Source of the DNA: Armatimonadota bacterium
GTDB taxonomy: Bacteria; Armatimonadota; Fimbriimonadia; Fimbriimonadales; Fimbriimonadaceae
Length of the DNA: 64,000 bases
NCBI GenBank assembly: GCA_037138755.1
Contig: JBAXHT010000001.1
Coordinates: 1,831,805 to 1,895,804, forward strand
Reading direction: 5' to 3'
Shown here: positions 41,496-49,342 of the stretch, one piece after another
How the letters are laid out: each line of letters starts with the position of its first letter
How positions within the stretch are numbered: the stretch's first letter is position 1
Made by a program: the position numbers and the translations under genes
Notes under the pieces: generated by a model
The model's input: only the letters and a program-made list of their open reading frames with translations
Database searches by the model: none
Told to the model about the DNA's origin: nothing

Positions 41496-42004
41496 TCTGC
41501 TCGAGTTTGGCAGCGGTGCTCCTTCGTGCGACATATGGCCAGCTGCCTCCGAATAGTTCCAATACCCCGAACGGTATTGGAGCCGCGACCGCTCCAAAAA
41601 CAGATAGCAAATATCTGATTGACTCAGTTGCATACCTATGTGCGAGGAACCCAGCAATATCTGTTCGTCTTTTCCAAGTCGTACAACTTACCGATGATTC
41701 AGCAGGAATGTTACTGCTAGCCGAAGAAGAGAAAGTCTTAACGTGTAACATAGATCGAATTCTAGATTCTGGGAATGCACTCCGCCACAGATCAACCAAG
41801 CTCAGAAATCACAAAGAAGCGATTGCGCTCGCGAAGGCTATGAAGGAATTTGGTATCACGATGCCGATGCGACTTGCTCGTATTCCTGATAGCAAATTTT
41901 GGCGATATCACGTAAGATTTTACTATGGAACACGAGTTACAGACGCAGTTTGGGCTGTACGGAAATCTGACTTAAAGCTCTATCGCAGTATGAGCCTCTG
42001 GTAA
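41492..42004 (+). CDS. Candidate immunity protein of cassette 2
   Basis: A 170-residue protein in ATGA overlap with cassette 2. The N-terminus (MICSSLAAVLLRATYGQLPP) looks like a weak signal or membrane segment. The remainder is mixed alpha/beta, with no evident similarity to the 145-residue gene of cassette 1. Position suggests immunity; function is inferred only. Confidence 0.6.
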   Translation: MICSSLAAVLLRATYGQLPPNSSNTPNGIGAATAPKTDSKYLIDSVAYLCARNPAISVRLFQVVQLTDDSAGMLLLAEEEKVLTCNIDRILDSGNALRHRSTKLRNHKEAIALAKAMKEFGITMPMRLARIPDSKFWRYHVRFYYGTRVTDAVWAVRKSDLKLYRSMSLW

Positions 42005-42009
42005 TAGGC

Positions 42010-42588
42010 GTGAATCAGAACGCATTTGAACTCGATTTACGTCTATACATTCAGACGTATGCCTACGGCTACGACGCCGTGGACAACAAGACGTTCGACA
42101 GCTTTGTTGAGCCCACGACGTTCGCCTACGATTTGGCAGGTCAGCTCGTGACAAGCGTTCAGGGAGGGTATGTGACAACGTACACCTACGACGCCAACGG
42201 CAACCAGACGAACCAAGCTCTGCCTTGGCAGAAGACGACGATGACGTACGATAAAGAGAACCGGATGGCGGTATTCGCCGAGGATGCGACGTTGAACACC
42301 TACACCTACGATTCAGACGGCTTCAAGAAAGTCGAGAACGTGGGCGGATCGCTTTCGACAATCATCTGGGATGGTACGGACTATCTGCAGGTTCGGGGCA
42401 CAAGCACCATCAAGACGTTCCACACCGTGGAGTCTCAGATGATGAGCTATATCGAAAGCACGCTTCGCTACGACTTCCTGACCGACCAGCTGGGCTCCAT
42501 CACAGCCATCATGGACGGCAGCAAGATCAGGACCTTCGACACCCGCTACTCGGCGTATTCCGAACGAATCGCGAAAAACGACGAATGA
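42010..42588 (+). pseudogene. Rhs core fragment without a C-terminal domain
   Basis: A 192-residue reading frame from GTG 42010. It extends further upstream into the Rhs core than the other copies (YAYGYDAVDNKTFDSF, TYTYDANGNQTNQALPWQ), then matches them up to SAYSERIAKNDE. There the match breaks after SAY and a stop follows, so the DPSGL junction and toxin domain are lost. Probably the broken remnant of the main rhs gene or of another tip. Confidence 0.7.
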
Positions 42589-42602
42589 AAAGCCCAAAAG
42601 CA

Positions 42603-42893
42603 GGTTGACAAACCCCTCGTTTCGTCGCCTATTAAGTGATGATCAAATTTCGATGCCGCGAGTGGAACATCCCGAAGTAGCCCGCATGTCTCACCCGCCC
42701 GACTGGGATCGCGGGCGTCTCGCCTGCTTCCGCCGATGTTCAAGTCGAAGATCCCGATGAAGTCGGGGCAAGGCAATGAACGAGGCTCCAACTCCCCACT
42801 CAAAAGCTTGTCCCCACTTGTCCCCACCAAAATCAAAAATTGAGAAACCATTTGAACCTAATGTCCCCACCAAAACGCGTCGCAGTTCTCTCC
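42603..42893 (+). repeat. Dispersed intergenic repeat D, copy 1
   Basis: Two blocks match, inverted, the region 63149-63468: 42603-42650 (GGTTGAC...CTCGTTTCGT...GTGATGATCAAATTT) and 42802-42893 (GTCCCCAC twice, then TTGAACCT and CGTCGCAGTTCTC). The middle differs and here holds a REPIN-like palindrome. No gene is evident in 42589-43045. Confidence 0.6.
42674..42730 (+). repeat. REPIN-like palindrome
   Basis: Terminal arms GAAGTAG (42674-42680) and CTGCTTC (42724-42730) and inner arms CCCGC / GCGGG. The right half contains GGGCGTCTCGCCTG, the same core as the REP elements around the RAYT gene (GGCGTCTCGCC). Confidence 0.5.
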
Positions 42894-42960
42894 CCGCTCA
42901 AGCCCCAAGACCCAAGACCTCCTACCCACCCCTACCCAGGTGAAATCGAAAAGCGAACAA

Positions 42961-43004
42961 CATTTGAACCTGACTACCCCACAAAGCGCGTCGCAGTTCT
43001 CAGC
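42961..43004 (+). repeat. Repeat D, partial direct copy
   Basis: CATTTGAACCTGA, CCCCAC and GCGTCGCAGTTCTC match 42849-42893 of copy 1, 112 nt upstream. It ends about 40 nt before the symporter start. Confidence 0.6.
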
Positions 43005-43045
43005 AAAAACCACTCACCACTCACCGCTCACTGTAAACTCCGTCC

Positions 43046-44281
43046 ATGTCCGACAACGCCGCTGGCCACAAAGCGCTCCGATCCACAGGACTCATCCTCG
43101 TCGGAATCGCCGCCGGAATCGTCGTCGGACTCCTGGTTGGTAAACAAGCCGCCCCCCTCGGCAACATCGGAAAATTCTACATCACGCTCATCAAAGCCGT
43201 CGCCGCGCCGCTGCTCTTCTTCGCGATCCTCGATGCCATCATCACCAGCGACGTCAAAATCCTCCAGGCCAAGCGCTTCCTCGGAGTCATCGCCGTCAAT
43301 ACCGTCCTCGCCACCATCATCGGAATGGGACTGGCGAACCTGATTCAGCCCGGAAGGCACCTGACCCTCAACAAGGAGGGACTCAGCGACGGCGGGCTGC
43401 TGCAGCAAGCCGAAGGGAAGAAGGCCGACCTGATCGGATTCATCGACAACCTCATACCGGACACGATTGTCGAACCCTTCACCCAGGGAAACGTTCTTGG
43501 AGTCGTCTTCCTCGCCGTCCTCGTCGGCTGCGCGCTCAAGTCGTTTCAGAAAGAAAACGACCCCTGGGTGGCAAGCTGGAACCAATTCATCCACGGCGGA
43601 CTCCGTATTTCCGAGCGGGTCATCACCTGGCTAGTAACGCTCACTCCGTTCGCCATGTTTGGCGTCATCGCCAAGAGTGTCGGAGACAGCGGATTCCAGA
43701 ATTTCAAGGGCCTCAGCTTCTACCTTGGAACCGGCCTTCTAGGGCTCGGAATTCAAACCTTCGTCGTTTACAACCTGTGGCTGATACTTAAGAAGCAAAA
43801 TTTGCGAGAGTTCTGGAAAGAGGCGATGACGCCGTGCCTGAATGCCTTTGGCATCAACTCGTCGCTCGCGACGCTGCCGCTCACCCTCAAGGCTTTGGAT
43901 AATCTGAAGGTTAGCAAAGCCAGCAGCCGAATGGCCGCCTGCATCGGCACAAACCTGAATAACGACGGAATCCTGTTGTATGAAGCGATGGCGGTGATCA
44001 TCGTCACCCAATCCCTTGGGCTCGACTATGGCTTCGCGCAACAGCTCAGCATCGCCGTCCTCTGCGTGCTCACTTCAATGGGAATCGCCGGAGTCCCCGA
44101 AGCCGGCTTCATCTCCCTAGCCGTGATCCTAGGAACCCTTGGCCTCTCCAACGAGATCCTAGTCGTCCTGTTAAGCGTTGACTGGATCCTAGCCCGGGCC
44201 CGCTCAGTAACGAACGTTGTCGCCGATATGACGACCTCAATCGTTATCGACGGACCCGTAGTTCATCGACAACCCGGATAA
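43046..44281 (+). CDS. Dicarboxylate/amino acid:cation symporter (SDF/DAACS family)
   Basis: A 411-residue transporter with about eight membrane helices and two re-entrant loops. Signature segments: FNAFGINSSLATLPLTL (serine-rich loop), GTNLNNDGILLYEA and MGIAGVPEAGFI. GltP/DctA relatives carry glutamate, aspartate or C4-dicarboxylates with Na+ or H+. TAAACT lies 6 nt before the ATG. Overlaps the convergent desulfurase by 38 nt. Confidence 0.88.
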   Translation: MSDNAAGHKALRSTGLILVGIAAGIVVGLLVGKQAAPLGNIGKFYITLIKAVAAPLLFFAILDAIITSDVKILQAKRFLGVIAVNTVLATIIGMGLANLIQPGRHLTLNKEGLSDGGLLQQAEGKKADLIGFIDNLIPDTIVEPFTQGNVLGVVFLAVLVGCALKSFQKENDPWVASWNQFIHGGLRISERVITWLVTLTPFAMFGVIAKSVGDSGFQNFKGLSFYLGTGLLGLGIQTFVVYNLWLILKKQNLREFWKEAMTPCLNAFGINSSLATLPLTLKALDNLKVSKASSRMAACIGTNLNNDGILLYEAMAVIIVTQSLGLDYGFAQQLSIAVLCVLTSMGIAGVPEAGFISLAVILGTLGLSNEILVVLLSVDWILARARSVTNVVADMTTSIVIDGPVVHRQPG

Positions 44282-45356
44282 CAATATCCGCTGCTTGGCG
44301 TGCGTCCTCCAAGGTGTTACCTCGACCAAACGAGAATCGAATCCCCTCGTTGCACTCCCACGACTTGAGTCCACAAGCCTTCAACACATGACTCGGCTCC
44401 GCCGCTCCGGAAGAACAAGCCGACCCACCCGAAGCACAAATTCCCTCACGGTCAAGCCGAATCAGCAGAGTTCCAGCATCCACAGTAGGGAAGCGAAAAT
44501 GTGCGTGCGAGCCCAACAGCTTCTCCCGAGCCGAAACCGTGGGAACTCCGCCCGCGTCCACCAGCGCGTCCCAGAAATGATCGCGCATGGATCGTACATC
44601 GCAGTAATCCAGTGTGCAAGCCGTGCCAAAACCGACTGCACCAATCAGGTTCTCGGTCCCACCGCGAACCTCGCGTTCTTGCCCACCGCCAGAAATCAGC
44701 GGTTTCATCTTCGTCCCCGGACGAACGTATAGCCCGCCGATACCCTTCGGACCATTGATCTTGTGCGAGCTCACGCTCACCAAGTCGGCCCCAAGAGCCA
44801 CCGGATCAATCGCGCCCTTGCGGAAGCCTTGGACATTGTCGCAGAAGAAAATCGCCCCTGCCGCGTGGGCAATAGAAACCGCTTCGCCAATTGGCTGAAT
44901 GAACCCAGTCTCGTTGTTAACGCTCATCATCCCGACCATGAGAGTGTTGTCATCAACCAGCTCTCGAAGCCGATCAAGGTCGAAACAAGACTCGCGCGTC
45001 ACCGGACAGTCGACAATTTCGTAGCCAAGCTTGGATAGCAACAACGCTGGACCGTGGACGCAGTGATGCTCCACCGCACTGAGAACAATCTTGCGACGAG
45101 AAGTTTCGTTAGCCAGAGCGGCGCCGACCAAAGCCAAGTTGGCAGCTTCAGTTCCACCGCTCGTGAAAATGAACTCGGGGAAAGTGCATCCAAGCGTGGC
45201 GGTAATTCGCTCTCGAGCGATATCGATCAAGTCCTTTGCCTTACGACCGGCAGTGTGTAGCGAAGACGGATTTCCGAAGAAATCCATCGCATCCGACATT
45301 GCCGCTCGGGCTTCGTCACAAATCGGCGTCGTTGCCGCGTGATCAAGGTAAATCAT
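44244..45356 (-). CDS. Cysteine desulfurase (NifS/IscS-like)
   Basis: A 370-residue class V PLP enzyme. Starts MIYLDHAATTPICDEA, PLP lysine in SVSSHKINGPKG and active-site cysteine in GGSACSSGAAEPSHVL. Provides sulfur for Fe-S cluster or tRNA thiolation. No iscU or nfu is adjacent. The start overlaps the glycosyltransferase stop (ATGA), an odd pairing that implies co-translation. Confidence 0.9.
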   Translation of the reverse strand: MIYLDHAATTPICDEARAAMSDAMDFFGNPSSLHTAGRKAKDLIDIARERITATLGCTFPEFIFTSGGTEAANLALVGAALANETSRRKIVLSAVEHHCVHGPALLLSKLGYEIVDCPVTRESCFDLDRLRELVDDNTLMVGMMSVNNETGFIQPIGEAVSIAHAAGAIFFCDNVQGFRKGAIDPVALGADLVSVSSHKINGPKGIGGLYVRPGTKMKPLISGGGQEREVRGGTENLIGAVGFGTACTLDYCDVRSMRDHFWDALVDAGGVPTVSAREKLLGSHAHFRFPTVDAGTLLIRLDREGICASGGSACSSGAAEPSHVLKACGLKSWECNEGIRFSFGRGNTLEDARQAADIVIRVVDELRVRR

Positions 45357-46264
45357 AAGAGTTTCCGAAATGTATTGTGACCCAGATAGGTCGCCACAAA
45401 CCGCAGGTAATTCTTGAACCGTCCCGGCATCAAGTGCATCGAAGCCTTGTAGGCCTCGCGAGAAGATCGAGCATCGCCGTTGAGCATCCGGACGGTGCCA
45501 AGTGCCGCCCAGCAGTGCGCCTTTGCCGCTGTAATCCGTTCTTCTGTAAATCGAGATGAGAGATCATCCAAGCGAGGCAACATCCACTCGCGCAGCATCT
45601 GGTCGTCTCGCCAGATCTTTTCGAGCTTGTGCGAAGCGTTCGCTCCGTGGACGCGGTACTGCGTAAGATTCTCGTCAACACAACCGACCTTTACTTGTTC
45701 TGCAAGTCGGAACCACAGCTCCCAGTCGCCCGAACCGAAATAGTTCTCATTGTACGGCCCAATTTGGTCGATCAAGGATCGTCGAAACACTGCCGCAGAG
45801 GCGATGATTTTGTTCTCGTAAACCAGATCAATCAGGATGTCACCCGTCTCGAATCGCGGGAACGCAAATCCGAGCGGTTTGCCTTCAAACACATCCCCTT
45901 TGCCATCGATAAACTCACCTTCGGTGTGAACCAAGCCAACTTCCGGGTGGGCATCCAGGAGCTCGACTTGCCGCTGCAACTTCTCGGGCTTCCAAACATC
46001 GTCGTCGTTGAGAACGGCTACGAATTCTCCAGTGGCGAGTTCCAAACCTCGGTTCAAAGTCCCGTAGGTACCGAGGTTTTTCTCATTGAAAACACATCGA
46101 AGATCCGGTTGGGCGGCGAGCCATTCTCGCGACCCATCGGTCGATCCATCGTCTAGAGCGATGATCTCGAAATCCCGAAAAGTTTGTGCCCTAACCGAAT
46201 CCGCCGCTGCGGGAAGATATTTTAGGTGTTGATAGCAAGTGAGCAGGATTGAAACGCGCGGCAA
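45353..46264 (-). CDS. Family 2 glycosyltransferase
   Basis: A 303-residue GT-A enzyme: N-terminal VSILLTCYQHLKYL, IALDDGSTDGS and the metal-binding NDDDVWKPEKL. A receptor-side Trp-Glu motif appears in GSGDWELWFRLAEQ. No membrane segment. Probably adds a sugar to a surface glycan. TTG start at 46264. Confidence 0.85.
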   Translation of the reverse strand: MPRVSILLTCYQHLKYLPAAADSVRAQTFRDFEIIALDDGSTDGSREWLAAQPDLRCVFNEKNLGTYGTLNRGLELATGEFVAVLNDDDVWKPEKLQRQVELLDAHPEVGLVHTEGEFIDGKGDVFEGKPLGFAFPRFETGDILIDLVYENKIIASAAVFRRSLIDQIGPYNENYFGSGDWELWFRLAEQVKVGCVDENLTQYRVHGANASHKLEKIWRDDQMLREWMLPRLDDLSSRFTEERITAAKAHCWAALGTVRMLNGDARSSREAYKASMHLMPGRFKNYLRFVATYLGHNTFRKLL

Positions 46265-46323
46265 TCTGACTATCAGTTTAGACGTTTACGAGGTCTTTCC
46301 GTGTAAGAGCTTCCTCCCTTTGG

Positions 46324-46761
46324 TCAACTCCGTGCTCTGACAATGCTTTGAGGTTGGTGAGATAGAATGTCCATCCTTGAAAGCAGATGCAATACATTTT
46401 TTCGCAAGCGGTCTAAATCGGCGATGTCGTGGATTTTGTTTAGGACCAGTTGAGTTCCGTCGCGAACCTTTTCCCACTGAACCGTCACCTGGATTCCTTC
46501 ACTAAACGAGAATTCTATGATATTGGTTTCCGCGACGATCACGGCTCCGGCTTCACCTGACCGATCGAACTTCTCCCTCCAGTTGGAGACTCCTGAGCCG
46601 CACGGCTCGTCGGCATCCCGAGCCTCACGAGAAAGGTCCACGTAGTTGGCTCGGGCTAGAAACCACTTCTCGATGGTTCCTGATCCTAACCAAGCATCCG
46701 CAACTTTGTTTTCACCAGCTTCAATGAAAACCGAGAGATCAAATGTCTCGAACGTCGGAAA
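46324..46761 (-). pseudogene. SRPBCC/AHSA1-like protein lacking a usable start codon
   Basis: The frame is open from 46761 to 46324 and reads FETFDLSVFIEAGENKVADA, then WLGSGTIEKWF, a typical SRPBCC N-terminus, and ends with a long C-terminal helix (DLDRLRKNVLHLLSRM). The only in-frame upstream ATG (46776) is followed by TAG as the fifth codon. The first in-frame standard start is GTG at 46641, which would remove the first strand and helix. A TATAGT sits just before the open frame. So it is either a nonsense-mutated pseudogene or uses a non-standard start. Confidence 0.55.
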
Positions 46762-46823
46762 CTATACTTGCCTCATTTCGAAAACTATGCTGGCGTTGGT
46801 CTACTAATTTGCGGTAACTGTCG

Positions 46824-47837
46824 CTATATTCGGGCGTTCTTGATCACTTCAACTTTAAACTCTTCGGTGCTAGCCTTGCCGCCAAGATCAATTGTTAGGC
46901 ACTGTCCTGCATCGCAAACACGAAGTACGGAGTTCTGAATCCGATCAGCTTTCTCATTTTCACCCAAGTGCCGAAGCATCATGAGTGCTGAAAACAGCAG
47001 AGCTGAAGGGTTCGCTATGCCCTTTCCAGCGATATCCGGAGCTGAGCCGTGAACTGCTTCAAATACAGCGCAATTCTTCCCAATGTTTGCGGAGGGCGCT
47101 AAACCGAGGCCTCCCACAAGACCTGCGCAGAGGTCGCTGACGATATCGCCGTACAGGTTTTCGGTTACGAAAACGTCGAACTCATCAGGGCGAGTTACAA
47201 GCTGCATGCAGCAGTTGTCAACAATGATGTCGTCGGACTTGAGTTCGGGGTAACGAGCCGCGGCCTTGTAGAACTCCTCCAGGAACATCCCATCCGTGAG
47301 CTTCATGATGTTAGCTTTGTGGACGGCGGTGACTCGCTTTCGTCCTTGCTTCTTGGCCATGTCAAAGGCGTAGTCAACAAGCCGTTGACACCCTGGACGG
47401 GTGATCACTTTGATGGCTTGCGCAACATCCGGATGAGCCTGATATTCGATGCCAGCGTACAGATCCTCGGTGTTCTCTCGAACGATGATCAAGTCGATTT
47501 TGAGGTCACTAAAGTGTCCTTCGAGTCCAGGCATTGTTTTCGCCGGGCGAACGTTTGCGAAGAGGTCAAGCGCTTGGCGAAGAATGACGTTGGCGGACTT
47601 GTGCCCTTTGCCGACCGGTGTAGTAGTTGGCCCCTTGAGCGCAACTCCGAGTTCCTTGATCCGGTTAACCGTTTGCTCTGGCATTGCATCCATGCCTTTC
47701 TCAACGGCGCCGAGACCCCCTTCCAGGAAGACCCAGTCGGCTTCAAATCCAACGGATTCGAGAATGGCGATGGTCGCATCGGTGATCTCAGGTCCAATTC
47801 CGTCGCCAGGAATCACGCCGATCTGTCGTTTGCTCAT
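46824..47837 (-). CDS. Isocitrate/isopropylmalate-type NAD(P) dehydrogenase
   Basis: About 337 residues from MSKRQIGVIPGDGIGPEI. Substrate and catalytic segments: GKGHKSANVILRQ, ANVRPAK, IVRENTEDLYAGIEY, VHKANIMKLTDG, ENLYGDIVSDLCAGL and AVHGSAPDIAGKGIANP. The RENTEDLYAGIE form is closest to NAD-type isocitrate dehydrogenases (IDH3-like) rather than LeuB. The start at 47837 fits the family; a longer frame from 47888 adds non-family residues. Confidence 0.88.
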   Translation of the reverse strand: MSKRQIGVIPGDGIGPEITDATIAILESVGFEADWVFLEGGLGAVEKGMDAMPEQTVNRIKELGVALKGPTTTPVGKGHKSANVILRQALDLFANVRPAKTMPGLEGHFSDLKIDLIIVRENTEDLYAGIEYQAHPDVAQAIKVITRPGCQRLVDYAFDMAKKQGRKRVTAVHKANIMKLTDGMFLEEFYKAAARYPELKSDDIIVDNCCMQLVTRPDEFDVFVTENLYGDIVSDLCAGLVGGLGLAPSANIGKNCAVFEAVHGSAPDIAGKGIANPSALLFSALMMLRHLGENEKADRIQNSVLRVCDAGQCLTIDLGGKASTEEFKVEVIKNARI

Positions 47838-47999
47838 TAGGAGTAATGTTGGCTGATTTGGCCGGAAAATTACTCGGGCGGTTTGCATTTGCGGTCGTCT
47901 TGATTCCGTGCTGTTGTATTTATCAGGCCCAAAGAACTGCGAAAACCTGCCACGATCCTCCAGGTTCCCGAAACAACTACCTGATTACATTAACATTGG

Positions 48000-48028
48000 T
48001 TGCAGAAAACCTCTCAAACCGCTACACT
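48000..48028 (+). promoter_or_regulatory. Sigma-70-type promoter
   Basis: TTGCAG (48000-48005), 17-nt spacer, TACACT (48023-48028). Predicted start about 48035, which excludes the upstream in-frame starts and supports ATG 48051 for the glycosyltransferase. Confidence 0.6.
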
Positions 48029-48050
48029 TATGGCTGTTTCTTGGTGTGCT

Positions 48051-49220
48051 ATGCGCTTGGTTGATATTTCACTTGATGGAGATAGAGTTCCGCTAAAACT
48101 CGAGGTAGCTTCGGGACTTGAGCTGACCGTTGTAATCCCGACTCTCAACGAGGAAAAGAACATTCCGATCATTTTCGAGAAGGTCTCGAACGCTTTGAAA
48201 GGGGTGAACTGGGAGATGGTCATTGTGGATGACAATTCAAGCGACCGTTCACCTGAAGTGATGCGCGAAATGTCTCAGAAGCATCATAACTTCCGGTTCA
48301 TTAGGCGAATCGGTAGAAGTGGACTTTCAACGGCTTGTACCGAAGGGATGTTGAGCTCGGCTGCGCCGGTTATCGCCGTCATGGATGCCGACGGGCAACA
48401 CGATGAAACCAAACTTCAGACAATGCTTGGTCTGATCCAATCAGATTCTGCCGACGTGGTGGTTGGGAGCCGGTTTAAGGAAGGCGCAGAACTGGAAGCA
48501 TTTTCCAACTTTAGGACCAAGCTCAGTCTTTACAGCAATACGCTTGCTCAGAAGCTCTTCAACTTGCCGCTGAAAGATTCGATGGGCAACTTCTTCATGC
48601 TCCGCCAAAACGTCCTGGAGGAGGCCGCCCCACACCTGTGTGGGCGTGGGCAAAAACTGCTGTTTGATATTTTGCTTGTAGGTCCGAAGGATGTACGGGT
48701 TGCAGAAGTTCCCATTGTCTTCGGTGTCCGTGAGCACGGGGACAGCAAGCTCAGTCCGCTGGCCGCTATCGACTTCGGTCTGCAGATGTGGGATCGGAAG
48801 TTTGGTCGACTGTTCCCGACCAAAGCCGTGATCGACATCTGTAGCATTCTTGGGTTCACCATGATTTCCACCCTGATTCAGTGGGCAATCATGAAGATCA
48901 GCTACGCGGCGACTGGGACGTTCCCAAACGCGGCCCTGGTGCTCCCCTTTGCCACGCTCCCATCGATTTCCCTCGCTTTTCGAATCCAGCGGGCGTTGAC
49001 CCCTAAGAGAAAGCGGGCCACAGGCGCAAATTTGGTGAGAGAGTTTTTGGCATTTTCAGCAATCTGTCTGCCCTTTATTCTTCTCACGATGTGGATCACT
49101 AGTGGACTTATTCAACCGGGTGACCCCCGGCTTCGGATGTTGTTTGGTGCCTCATTAACCTCCAGCGTGGGAGTCCTCATTGCTTCAAACTGGCGTAAAG
49201 AGGCAACTCTTCGCAGGTAG
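48051..49220 (+). CDS. Polyprenol-phosphate-type family 2 glycosyltransferase with membrane tail
   Basis: About 389 residues. The GT domain has LTVVIPTLNEEKNIP, MVIVDDNSSD and VMDADGQHDE, close to dolichol-phosphate mannosyltransferases (DPM1). The C-terminal part has about four hydrophobic segments (for example ILGFTMISTLIQWAIM and LAFSAICLPFILLTMW). Transfers a sugar onto a lipid carrier or glycan at the membrane. Confidence 0.85.
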   Translation: MRLVDISLDGDRVPLKLEVASGLELTVVIPTLNEEKNIPIIFEKVSNALKGVNWEMVIVDDNSSDRSPEVMREMSQKHHNFRFIRRIGRSGLSTACTEGMLSSAAPVIAVMDADGQHDETKLQTMLGLIQSDSADVVVGSRFKEGAELEAFSNFRTKLSLYSNTLAQKLFNLPLKDSMGNFFMLRQNVLEEAAPHLCGRGQKLLFDILLVGPKDVRVAEVPIVFGVREHGDSKLSPLAAIDFGLQMWDRKFGRLFPTKAVIDICSILGFTMISTLIQWAIMKISYAATGTFPNAALVLPFATLPSISLAFRIQRALTPKRKRATGANLVREFLAFSAICLPFILLTMWITSGLIQPGDPRLRMLFGASLTSSVGVLIASNWRKEATLRR

Positions 49221-49342
49221 TCGCAATCGACCAGGGGGAATGCATTGTCTGGGATTGCTGGCTTGGATGAGCGTTTTGAAGAAATCGCCGCTACAATGGT
49301 AGTAACTGGTACAAGTGTTGCGCGTATAACCAGTTGAAAGCC

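Larger units (their letters stand above)
39083..42560 (+). repeat. Three direct copies of an Rhs core segment
   Basis: The same Rhs-core DNA recurs at about 39083-39600, 40523-40985 and 42236-42560. The shared part runs from NTYTYDSDGFK to about DTRYSAYG in all three and to DPLWPDESA in the first two. Copies 1 and 3 share extra upstream sequence (GAGAACCGGATGGCG). Identity is high enough for recombination between them. Confidence 0.85.

Noticed and set aside
47846-48096. Short plus-strand frames between the dehydrogenase and glycosyltransferase genes
   Set aside because: They overlap the mapped sigma-70-like promoter, lack a ribosome-binding site and have no recognisable domain.
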